9,445 nt of DNA, taken from positions 1 to 9,445 of the forward strand of contig SKMI01000307.1 of assembly GCA_007121115.1 (NCBI GenBank). The letters are read 5' to 3'. This document shows positions 1 through 5,993 of this stretch, in pieces (positions within the stretch are counted from its first letter, which is position 1; each line of letters begins with the position of its first letter). The notes below the pieces were generated by a model. That model searched no databases and was not told where the DNA came from. It saw only the letters and a list, made by a program, of their open reading frames with translations. Source of the DNA: Paracoccaceae bacterium. Lineage in GTDB: Bacteria; Pseudomonadota; Alphaproteobacteria; Rhodobacterales; Rhodobacteraceae. The translations under genes were made by a program, and so were the position numbers.

Positions 1-1
1 C

Positions 2-1138
2 ACCACGGCACTGGCCGCCGCCACCCTGATGGCGCTTCCGGCACTGGCCGATGCGCCCTATGAGGTGGAAATTCTGGCCGAGGACCTGGACCGGCCCTGG
101 GGCATGGCGTTTCTGCCGGGCTCGCAGGACCTGATCATCACCAAGCGCGGCGGATCGGTGGCGATCTGGCACCATGACAGCGGCGAGGTGACGGACGTGT
201 CCGGCGCGCCCGAGGTGGTGAGCGCCGGGCAAGGCGGCCTGCTGGACGTGGCCCCTGCACCGGATTTCGCCGACAGCCACATGGTCTACATGACCTGGGT
301 GGCCGAGCACGAGGACGGCGAAGGCACCACCACCCATCTGGGCCGCGCGGTTCTGGACCGTGCCGGCGGTGCGCTTAGCGATCTGGAAGTGCTGCACGTG
401 GTCTCGCCCGGGATCGACAGCGCGGCGCATTTCGGATCGCGCATCGTGTTTCAGGACGGGCATGTCTTTGTGGGCTTCGGGGACCGGAACTTCAAGGATT
501 TCGGCCCCGATCATATCGCCCAGGACCTGAGCAGCGAGAACGGCGCGGTGATCCGGCTGACCATGGACGGCGAGATCCCCGAGGATAACCCCTTCGTCGA
601 TGTCGACGGCGCCGCGGGTGCGATCTGGTCCTATGGCCACCGCAACATCCAGGCCATGGCCCTGCACCCCGAAACGAATGAAATCTGGCTGGCCGAGCAT
701 GGCGAATCGGGCGGGGACCAGATCAATCTGGTGCAGCGCGGCGGCAATTTCGGCTGGCCGATGGTGTCCTTCGGTGTGGATTACCGGACCGGCGAGCCCT
801 TCACCGATGTGCCCGAGCCGGGCGATGGCTATGTCTTTCCCGCCTATCACTGGGGGCCCGGGCGCAGCGACCACTTTCCGCCATCGGGGATGACCTTCTA
901 CGACGGGGACGCCTTTGCCGACTGGCAGGGCCGGATGCTGGTGGGCAACCTGTTCCATCGCTATATCGGGCTCTTTTCCGTCGACGGCGAGGCCGTGTCT
1001 TCGCCCGAGCGGCTGGTCGAGGATCTGGACCTGCGCATCCGCGAGATCGAGGTGGGGCCAGAGGACGGGTTCATCTACGTGATCGCCGACGGAGCGGGCG
1101 TGCCGCTGTTCCGGCTGGTTCCGGCCTCGGACGACTGA
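2..1138 (+). CDS. PQQ-dependent aldose sugar dehydrogenase (Asd/YliI-like), 5' partial
   Basis: Beta-propeller glucose/sorbosone dehydrogenase family protein. Such enzymes oxidise aldose sugars in the periplasm with PQQ as cofactor. The frame is open from base 2 and reads TTALAAATLMALPALA before DAPYEVE, which is the hydrophobic part and Ala-X-Ala cleavage site of a Sec signal peptide. The true start therefore lies upstream of the window, and the ATG at 29 is internal to the signal peptide. Visible family motifs are HFGSR (428-442, the region of the catalytic His of soluble glucose dehydrogenases), GDRN (near 480), GHRN (635-646, matching the Arg-Asn pair that contacts PQQ), AEHGESGGDQIN and RGGNFGWP (737-760). 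About 379 residues are visible, close to the family size, so little is missing. The gene ends with TGA and is followed by a terminator. The exact substrate cannot be told from sequence, and no PQQ synthesis genes are in the window. Confidence 0.88.
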   Translation, partial: TTALAAATLMALPALADAPYEVEILAEDLDRPWGMAFLPGSQDLIITKRGGSVAIWHHDSGEVTDVSGAPEVVSAGQGGLLDVAPAPDFADSHMVYMTWVAEHEDGEGTTTHLGRAVLDRAGGALSDLEVLHVVSPGIDSAAHFGSRIVFQDGHVFVGFGDRNFKDFGPDHIAQDLSSENGAVIRLTMDGEIPEDNPFVDVDGAAGAIWSYGHRNIQAMALHPETNEIWLAEHGESGGDQINLVQRGGNFGWPMVSFGVDYRTGEPFTDVPEPGDGYVFPAYHWGPGRSDHFPPSGMTFYDGDAFADWQGRMLVGNLFHRYIGLFSVDGEAVSSPERLVEDLDLRIREIEVGPEDGFIYVIADGAGVPLFRLVPASDD

Positions 1139-1156
1139 GCCCTTGGCAGGGTGGGA

Positions 1157-1203
1157 GCGCCCAAAGCGGGCGCCCACCTGCCCACCCCGCCCGCTTTGGG
1201 CGC
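1157..1203. repeat. Perfect 16-bp inverted repeat between convergent genes
   Basis: GCGCCCAAAGCGGGCG (1157-1172) is exactly complementary to 1188-1203, with a 15-nt loop. The loop carries CCCACCC (1181-1187), which can pair with GGGTGGG (1149-1155) just upstream of the stem, giving a pseudoknot order of arms. An alternative hairpin (1150-1154 and 1157-1162 with 1168-1173 and 1174-1178) would exclude the long one. It sits 18 bp after the sugar dehydrogenase stop and 51 bp from the end of the MFS gene, so it probably serves in 3'-end formation or mRNA stability for one or both. There is no U-tract directly after it on either strand. Confidence 0.75.
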
Positions 1204-1229
1204 TGCCCGGCATGACGGCCGGGCATTTT
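1204..1229 (+). terminator. Rho-independent terminator of the sugar dehydrogenase gene
   Basis: TGCCCGGC (1204-1211) pairs perfectly with GCCGGGCA (1218-1225) around the 6-nt loop ATGACG and is followed by TTTT (1226-1229). This is an 8-bp GC-rich stem with a short U-tract, abutting the 16-bp inverted repeat on its 5' side. Orientation fits the + strand gene that ends at 1138. Confidence 0.72.
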
Positions 1230-1254
1230 CATGTGCGAGAGATACGAGTGAGCG

Positions 1255-2475
1255 TCAGGCCGTGCGCGGGCGGGCGGCCAGCCAGATCAGCGCGCCGCCG
1301 GCGAGGACGAGGAACGGCAGCATCGCCAGGTTCACCAGTTGCCAGCCGGTCTGCGCATCGCTGCCGACGCAGTTCATCAGACCGCCCGAGCTGAGCGACG
1401 CGAGGAACACGCCGCCGAAAACGATCAGGTCATTCATGCCCTGCACGCGACCGCGTTCCTCGGGCGAATGGTGCGCGGCCAGCATGGAAGTGGCACCGAT
1501 GAAGCCGAAGTTCCAGCCCAGGCCCAGGAGGATCATGGCGACGAAGAAGTGCTCCAGTTCCACACCCATCATCGCCACCGCGCCCGAGGCCGCGAGGATG
1601 ATCAGCCCCAGTGCGACGATCCGCGTGGCGCCGTAGCGCACGATCAGATGCCCGGTGAAGAACGACGGCGCATACATCGCCAGCACATGCGCCGAGACCA
1701 CATTGGCCGCGTCCGCCGTGGAGAACCCGCAGCCCACCACTGCCAGCGGCGAAGAGGTCATCACCAGGTTCATCAGCGCGTAGCTGACCGTGGCGCAGAT
1801 CACCGACACGGCGATAATGGGTGAGCGCAGCAGCTCCATCCGCGACCGGCCCAGCGGCGCGCCCTCTTCAGGCTGCGGCGGCTTGGGGATGTCGAGGGCG
1901 AGGAAGACCGCCATGCCGACCACGTTCAACGCGATCACCGCCAGATAGGTGCCCAGAAACGGGATCACCATCGATTCGGCCGTCACCTTGACCAGTTGCG
2001 GGCCCAGCACGGCGGCCAGCAGCCCCCCGGCCATGACGTAGCTGATCGCCTTGGGCCGGAATTCGGGGCTGGCGGTGTCGGTGGCCGCAAACCGGTAGAA
2101 CCCCTGCCCGGACATGTAGATACCGGTCAGAAGCGAGCCCAGCAGGAACAGCGGGAAAGACCCCTGCAACAGGCCCATCGCCCCGATCGCCGCACCCAGC
2201 GTGCCGCCCGCGCAGGACAGGATGAACCCCGCCCGCCGCCCGTAGCGCTGCATGAAGGCCGCCAGCGGCGTGGCCGAGAGCATGGAGCCCAGCACGATCA
2301 TCGAAATCGGCAGCGTTGCCCAGCAGGCATTCGCCGCCAGCGTCTGCCCGGCCAGCCCGCCGATGGTGAAGATCATCGGCATCTGCGCGCCCATGATCGC
2401 CTGCGCCGCCACCAGCACGGCGACATTGCGCTTGGCGCGGGCGTCGGATTGGGTCGGCAGGGTCGCTTCGGTCAT
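1255..2475 (-). CDS. MFS transporter, 12-TM type
   Basis: An inner-membrane major facilitator superfamily permease of 406 residues, a normal length. Hydrophobic segments run through the whole protein, with a soluble loop in the middle (DIPKPPQPEEGAPLGRSRMELLRS) separating the two six-helix halves. An MFS motif A-like loop is seen at residues 63-81, from GSMLSATP to MQRYGRR, after the second helix. The second half carries LGLGWNFGFIGATSMLAA followed by ERGRVQGMNDL, a pattern known from a group of uncharacterised proteobacterial MFS proteins. I placed the start at the ATG at 2475 (MTEATLPTQ...). An in-frame ATG at 2562 would add 29 Pro/Arg-rich residues and run into the prfA promoter region, so it is unlikely. 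No strong Shine-Dalgarno sequence precedes 2475. The gene is divergent from prfA and convergent with the sugar dehydrogenase. Substrate unknown; drug or metabolite efflux is possible but not shown. Confidence 0.87.
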   Translation of the reverse strand: MTEATLPTQSDARAKRNVAVLVAAQAIMGAQMPMIFTIGGLAGQTLAANACWATLPISMIVLGSMLSATPLAAFMQRYGRRAGFILSCAGGTLGAAIGAMGLLQGSFPLFLLGSLLTGIYMSGQGFYRFAATDTASPEFRPKAISYVMAGGLLAAVLGPQLVKVTAESMVIPFLGTYLAVIALNVVGMAVFLALDIPKPPQPEEGAPLGRSRMELLRSPIIAVSVICATVSYALMNLVMTSSPLAVVGCGFSTADAANVVSAHVLAMYAPSFFTGHLIVRYGATRIVALGLIILAASGAVAMMGVELEHFFVAMILLGLGWNFGFIGATSMLAAHHSPEERGRVQGMNDLIVFGGVFLASLSSGGLMNCVGSDAQTGWQLVNLAMLPFLVLAGGALIWLAARPRTA

Positions 2476-2541
2476 GGCGCTTGTGCTACTGCCAACGCGG
2501 GGCGAGGGGAAGGGTCGAAATGGCGCAGGCTGCAAGGGGGC

Positions 2542-2571
2542 TTGACCCGCGCGGCGCTCCATGGCGATAGG
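2542..2571 (+). promoter_or_regulatory. Candidate sigma-70-type promoter of prfA
   Basis: TTGACC (2542-2547) is a good -35 hexamer. After 18 nt, GATAGG (2566-2571) is a possible -10, though weak against TATAAT. Transcription would then begin at about 2577-2578, that is on the A of the chosen prfA ATG, giving a leaderless or nearly leaderless mRNA. The region is the 101-bp gap between divergent start codons. I saw no equally clear promoter on the minus strand for the MFS gene. Confidence 0.4.
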
Positions 2572-2576
2572 TGCGC

Positions 2577-3632
2577 ATGTTCGCCCCGGAAACGCTGGAT
2601 CAGATCATCGACCGCTTCGAGTATATCGAGGCGCGCTTGTCCGCGGGCGCGGCGCCGGGCGATCTGGCCGCCCTGGGCCGCGAACACGCCGAGTTGCGCC
2701 CGGTGGTGGAGCGCATCAACGCCTGGCGCGCTGCGCAGGCCGCGCGGGCAGAGGCGCAGGCGTTGCTGGATGATCCCGAAATGCGGGCGCTGGCCGAGGA
2801 AGAGCTGGCGCGGCTGGACACCGAGATCCCCGCGATCGAGGCCGCGCTGCGCCTGGCGCTGATCCCGCGCGATGCCGCCGATGCGCGCCCCGCCATCGTG
2901 GAAATCCGCCCCGGCACCGGGGGCGAGGAGGCGAGCCTTTTCGCTGCCGACCTGATGCGCATGTACCAGCGCCACGCCGAGGCGCGCGGCTGGCGGGTGC
3001 AGATGGTGGCGCAGGCCGACACCGACCTGGGCGGGCTGCGCGAGGCGGTGCTGCGGATTGAGGGCGAGGGCGTTTTTGCCCGGCTGAAGTTCGAATCCGG
3101 CGTCCACCGGGTCCAGCGCGTGCCGGTCACCGAATCGGGCGGGCGCATCCACACCTCGGCCGCGACCGTCGCCGTGCTGCCCGAGGCCGAGGCGGTGGAG
3201 GTCAGCATCGACCCCAATGACCTGCGGGTCGAGACGATGCGCGCCAGTGGGGCCGGGGGGCAGCACGTCAACACCACCGATTCGGCGGTGCGGATCACCC
3301 ACATCCCCAGCGGGATCGTGGTGACCAGTTCCGAGAAGTCGCAGCATCAGAATCGCGCCATCGCCATGGAGGTGTTGCGCGCGCGGCTTTTTGACGCGGA
3401 GCGCCGCCGGGCCGAAGGCTCCCGCGCTGATGCGCGGCGCGCGCAGGTGGGTTCGGGCGACCGGTCGGAGCGCATCCGCACCTACAACTTTCCGCAGGGG
3501 CGTGTGACGGATCACCGGATCAACCTGACCCTCTACCGGCTGGACGCGGTGATGCAGGGCGATCTGGACGAGGTGATCGACGCGCTGGTCGCCGCCGATC
3601 AGGCGGCGAAACTGGCAGCGATGGAGGCATGA
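2577..3632 (+). CDS. prfA: Peptide chain release factor 1 (RF1)
   Basis: Class I release factor that reads UAA and UAG in the ribosomal A site and triggers hydrolysis of peptidyl-tRNA. The protein has 351 residues, close to the usual 355-360. It has the N-terminal helical domain, then the conserved block RPGTGGEEASLFAADLMRMY. The stop-codon recognition tripeptide PVT is at residues 183-185 (the PxT of RF1, not the SPF of RF2). The catalytic loop GAGGQHVNTTDSAVRITH has GGQ at 227-229, and the tail RIRTYNFPQGRVTDHRI is typical. Q229 is the residue methylated by PrmC, encoded next. I chose the ATG at 2577 (MFAPETLDQII...) over the GTG at 2571, because family proteins begin close to this point and the GTG overlaps the candidate promoter. 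The stop overlaps the prmC start (ATGA), so the two are translationally coupled. Confidence 0.96.
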   Translation: MFAPETLDQIIDRFEYIEARLSAGAAPGDLAALGREHAELRPVVERINAWRAAQAARAEAQALLDDPEMRALAEEELARLDTEIPAIEAALRLALIPRDAADARPAIVEIRPGTGGEEASLFAADLMRMYQRHAEARGWRVQMVAQADTDLGGLREAVLRIEGEGVFARLKFESGVHRVQRVPVTESGGRIHTSAATVAVLPEAEAVEVSIDPNDLRVETMRASGAGGQHVNTTDSAVRITHIPSGIVVTSSEKSQHQNRAIAMEVLRARLFDAERRRAEGSRADARRAQVGSGDRSERIRTYNFPQGRVTDHRINLTLYRLDAVMQGDLDEVIDALVAADQAAKLAAMEA

Positions 3633-4483
3633 GCCGCGCCGCCGGCCTGCTGCCCGGCGCGGTGGCGCGGTTGCGCGCGGCGGGCGTGGCCGACCCGGCG
3701 CGCGATGCGCGGCTCTTGCTGGCCCACGCACTGAGGGTGGGAGCGGAGCGGCTGACGCTGCATATGGATGACACCGTGGCGCCCGCCGCACAGGCGCGGT
3801 TCGAGCGCGCCGTCGCAGCCCGCGCGCGCCGCCAGCCGCTGGCGCAGATCACCGGCAGGCGCCTGTTCTGGGGGCGGGAATTCCGCGTCACGCCGGATGT
3901 GCTGGACCCGCGCCCGGAAACCGAAACCCTGATCGCCGCGGCGCTGGAACGCCGCTACGCGCGCGTTCTGGACCTGGGAACCGGGTCGGGGGCTATCCTG
4001 CTCACGCTCCTGGCGGAGCGGGCGCAGGCAACCGGGGTGGGGTGCGACATCTCGGACCCCGCGCTGGCGGTGGCGCGGGCGAATGCGCAGGCGCTGGGGC
4101 TTGACGCGCGCGCGACCTTCCTGCGCAGCGACTGGTTTGCAGCCGTGGACGGGCGTTTCGACCTGATCGTCTCCAACCCGCCCTATGTCAGCGCGCCGGA
4201 GCACGCGGACCTCGCCCCCGATGTGCGCGACTGGGAGCCACGCGGCGCGCTGGTGCCTGTGGGCGATGCGGGCGACGGGCTGGCCGATTACCGCCGCATC
4301 GTCGCCGGGGCCGCGGCATATTTGACCCCCGGCGGCGCGCTGCTGCTGGAGATCGGCGCCACGCAGGCCCCCGCCGTGACCGAAGCGCTGCGCACGGCGG
4401 GTTTCGGCGAGATCGTTACTGCCCCGGACATGGACGGGCGCCCGCGCGTTGTGGGGGGCAGGCTGGACAGGGCGTTGCCATGA
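3629..4483 (+). CDS. prmC: Release factor glutamine methyltransferase PrmC (HemK)
   Basis: Uses S-adenosylmethionine to N5-methylate the glutamine of the GGQ motif in release factors, which raises termination efficiency. The protein has 284 residues, the normal size. An N-terminal helical domain (about 1-80, rich in Ala/Arg/Leu) binds the release factor. It is followed by a Rossmann-fold methyltransferase domain with motif I DLGTGSGA at 115-122 and the catalytic/substrate motif NPPY at 183-186, the same numbering as in the E. coli enzyme. YVSAPEHADLAPDVRDWEP just after NPPY is also typical. The start ATG lies inside the prfA stop (ATGA, 4-nt overlap), so translation is probably coupled and enzyme and substrate are made together. 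Downstream there is a 225-bp gap before the next gene. Confidence 0.95.
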   Translation: MSRAAGLLPGAVARLRAAGVADPARDARLLLAHALRVGAERLTLHMDDTVAPAAQARFERAVAARARRQPLAQITGRRLFWGREFRVTPDVLDPRPETETLIAAALERRYARVLDLGTGSGAILLTLLAERAQATGVGCDISDPALAVARANAQALGLDARATFLRSDWFAAVDGRFDLIVSNPPYVSAPEHADLAPDVRDWEPRGALVPVGDAGDGLADYRRIVAGAAAYLTPGGALLLEIGATQAPAVTEALRTAGFGEIVTAPDMDGRPRVVGGRLDRALP

Positions 4484-4708
4484 TACCGCAGGCGGCATGG
4501 ATTCGCGCCCATGCACAGGAATTTGCGTGTCCGGGGGTTGTTTCCTCGCGGCCGACATGCAAATAGCAAGGTGTGCGAGAAAAGTCACCATGGGTGACGC
4601 GCACGGCAAGCCCGATACAGAACGCAATGCTCTGATATTCGCGATGGCGCTGCATGGGTGCCGGGGGCTTGCTGCAAACAGGCATCAATAGGCCGGAAAC
4701 CACATAGA
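4484..4708. other. Intergenic region between prmC and the DUF4167 gene
   Basis: A 225-bp region visibly less GC-rich than the flanking genes. It holds a 6-bp hairpin with an 8-nt loop just after prmC (GCATGG 4495-4500 with CCATGC 4509-4514, no U-tract). It also holds a 15-bp palindrome (4584-4598), a possible -10 GATATT (4634-4639) without a convincing -35, and a 33-codon ORF (4590-4691) with weak support. It is long enough for a promoter and a 5' leader for the DUF4167 gene, but I cannot fix a start site. No tRNA, riboswitch or recognisable RNA family is seen. Confidence 0.5.
4584..4598. promoter_or_regulatory. 15-bp palindrome GTCACC-ATG-GGTGAC, possible operator
   Basis: GTCACC (4584-4589) and GGTGAC (4593-4598) are perfect reverse complements around ATG. 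It lies 111 bp upstream of the DUF4167 start codon in non-coding DNA. The size suits a dimeric regulator half-site pair, or a small RNA hairpin with the ATG in the loop. No known regulator site is recognised, and one 6+6 match in a few hundred bases can arise by chance. Confidence 0.3.
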
Positions 4709-5626
4709 ATGAGATCATCCAAGCAACGATCGCGGTCGAAGTCGAACCGTCAGAGGTCCTTGGGCAACATCGTCAACCGTGTCTTCGACTCGTCGGGGCC
4801 GGACGGCAAGGTGCGGGGCACGCCACAGCAGATCATCGACAAATACCTGTTGCTGGCGCGCGATGCGCAATTGTCCAATGACCGCGTGGCGGCGGAGAAC
4901 TTCCTGCAACACGCCGAGCATTACACCCGGATGCTGTCCGAAGCGCAGGCCGATGCCGATGCCCGGCGCCAGTCGCAGGAGCAGCAGCAGCGCGAGAACG
5001 CCCCGCGCGATGGTGGCCAGAAGGACGGCCAAAAGGACAACCACAGGGACGGCCAGCGGGACGGCGGTCCGAAAGGTGGCCCGCGTGACGGGAGCCAGCG
5101 CGACGCGAACCAGCGTGATCGGCAGCAGCCTTCGGGTCAGGACCGGCGCGACCGGGACGACCGCGCAAGCAGCCCCGAGGCGGCGAGTGAAATCCTCGGC
5201 GATCCGACCGGCGGCGACAGCGATTCGATGCTGGTGGACACACCCGAGGCGCGTTCAAGCGACACGCCCTCGCCCCAGCCCGCGCATGACGCGCGCGCCG
5301 ATGAGAATGGGGCAAGCGATGCCGCGGCTCCGGAAACGTCCGACAGTGCCGCGCCCAAACCGCGCAACACCCGCAAGCCCCGTGGCAGCACCGGCGGCCG
5401 CAAGGGCGCGACCTCGGAGGGCGAAGGCGACAAGGGCGACGGTCAGGACGGTGGCCAGGGGCAAGGTCAGGGCGGCGACATGGCAGGCGACGCGGCGCAG
5501 GGGGACAGCTCGTCCGCCCCGGCCCCGCGCAAGCGCGCCGTGCGCAAACCCCGCAATGCACCGCGCAAGGCCGAGGGCAGCGACGGCGACGACAACACGG
5601 CCGCGCCCAAATCGGCCGCCGAGTGA
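4709..5626 (+). CDS. DUF4167 domain-containing protein, function unknown
   Basis: A 305-residue protein widely kept in alphaproteobacteria next to prfA-prmC. The start MRSSKQRSRSKSNRQRS is typical of the family, so the ATG at 4709 was chosen over an in-frame ATG at 4658. The conserved core is residues 1-80: a basic Arg/Ser/Lys/Gln N-terminus, then GNIVNRVFDSSGPDGKVRG and a helical part (TPQQIIDKYLLLARDAQLSNDR, AAENFLQHAEHYTRML). Residues 84-152 are Gln-, Arg- and Asp-rich with repeated (K/R)DGQ units. Residues 153-212 are acidic with Ser/Pro/Ala. Residues 213-305 are Gly/Gln- and Ala-rich with basic PKPRN, RKPRG, RKRAVRKPRN and APRKA clusters, of the kind found in nucleic-acid-binding tails. 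No signal peptide or membrane segment is seen. The Shine-Dalgarno is weak (GGA at 4695-4697). The basic head and tail suggest RNA or DNA binding, by inference only. Confidence 0.88.
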   Translation: MRSSKQRSRSKSNRQRSLGNIVNRVFDSSGPDGKVRGTPQQIIDKYLLLARDAQLSNDRVAAENFLQHAEHYTRMLSEAQADADARRQSQEQQQRENAPRDGGQKDGQKDNHRDGQRDGGPKGGPRDGSQRDANQRDRQQPSGQDRRDRDDRASSPEAASEILGDPTGGDSDSMLVDTPEARSSDTPSPQPAHDARADENGASDAAAPETSDSAAPKPRNTRKPRGSTGGRKGATSEGEGDKGDGQDGGQGQGQGGDMAGDAAQGDSSSAPAPRKRAVRKPRNAPRKAEGSDGDDNTAAPKSAAE

Positions 5627-5672
5627 GCGCCCCGCGCCGCACGCGGATACTGCCTTCAGGCGCCGTTCACTC
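5621..5672. terminator. Possible bidirectional hairpin between convergent genes
   Basis: GAGTGA (5621-5626) pairs with TCACTC (5667-5672). Inside, GCGCC (5627-5631) pairs with GGCGC (5659-5663), and a small hairpin CCGCG/CGCGG (5632-5636 with 5642-5646) sits within. The structure spans the whole 40-bp gap between the DUF4167 stop and the stop of the opposite gene. There is no U-tract on either strand. The outer arms also arise simply because both genes end in the codons GAG TGA, so the terminator call is tentative. Confidence 0.3.
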
Positions 5673-5993
5673 CACCGTCAGGCTGTGCCGCAAGGCGCCG
5701 CTTTCGCGGTCGAAGAACAGCACCGCGTCCGTGTCCGTCACAACGACGACATGGTCGCCGGTCAGCGTCACCGCCGTCGCTGTGGTGCCTTCGGGCAGGG
5801 TGACCGTCTCGGGCAATTCCAGCGCGACCCGGGGCGCGGGCGACGACAGGCGGATGAACAGCAGCGTCACAATGGCGATGATGCCAAGGATCAGCACCGC
5901 CGTCAGCGTGGTCACCAGCACCCGCAGGAAACGCAGATCGGGCGGCGGTGGCGGCGGCGTGTCGCCCTGAGGGTCGGGCTGAGGGTCGGGCAT
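5667..5993 (-). CDS. Small single-pass membrane protein, DUF6476-like
   Basis: A 108-residue protein of unknown function that resembles the DUF6476 family of alphaproteobacteria; the family name is from memory and moderately sure. It has a short Pro-rich cytoplasmic head (MPDPQPDPQGDTPPPPPP), one strong transmembrane helix at about residues 22-48 (LVTTLTAVLILGIIAIVTLL), and a C-terminal part of about 60 residues (from SSPAPRVALELPE). The C-terminal part alternates beta-like strands (VTLPEGTTATAVTLTGDHVVVV, AVLFFDRESGALRHSL), like a single propeller-blade-sized unit outside the membrane. The head carries a tandem PDPQ repeat. The ATG at 5993-5991 shares CATG with the divergent rluD start. A GAGG Shine-Dalgarno (plus-strand CCTC, 6003-6006) lies 9 nt upstream, inside rluD. 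The gene is convergent with the DUF4167 gene. Its association with rluD is positional only. Confidence 0.78.
   Translation of the reverse strand: MPDPQPDPQGDTPPPPPPDLRFLRVLVTTLTAVLILGIIAIVTLLFIRLSSPAPRVALELPETVTLPEGTTATAVTLTGDHVVVVTDTDAVLFFDRESGALRHSLTVE
5967..5990. repeat. Tandem 12-bp direct repeat (two copies)
   Basis: CTGAGGGTCGGG occurs twice head to tail (5967-5978 and 5979-5990). On the minus strand it encodes the PDPQ-PDPQ repeat at the N-terminus of the DUF6476-like protein. On the plus strand each copy carries GAGGG, and the second copy supplies the Shine-Dalgarno of the rluD-like gene. Confidence 0.8.
5981..5985 (+). promoter_or_regulatory. Shine-Dalgarno site of the rluD-like gene
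   Basis: GAGGG lies 6 nt before the ATG at 5992, the ideal spacing. It supports that start codon and lies within the coding sequence of the opposite gene. Confidence 0.6.

Noticed and set aside
2476..2562. 29-residue N-terminal extension of the MFS transporter
   Set aside because: It is Pro/Arg-rich, not MFS-like, and its ATG lies in the likely prfA promoter. The ATG at 2475 gives the normal short cytoplasmic head.
2472..3791. Long minus-strand open frame of 439 codons opposite prfA
   Set aside because: Composition is Arg/Pro/His-rich with no family motif, and it is antisense to a clear RF1 gene. GC-rich DNA commonly leaves such frames open.
4495..4514. Hairpin GCATGG/CCATGC as a prmC terminator
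   Set aside because: Only 6 bp with an 8-nt loop and no following U-tract, so it does not support a terminator call.
3599..4627. Minus-strand open frame of 342 codons opposite prmC
   Set aside because: Antisense to prmC with its intact motifs; the translation resembles no protein and is rich in Arg/Gln/His.
5009..5164. Possible CRISPR or mobile repeat in the repetitive stretch of the DUF4167 gene
   Set aside because: The repeats are short (K/R)DGQ codon units of uneven spacing inside one open frame. They are low-complexity coding sequence, not regular repeats with unique spacers.
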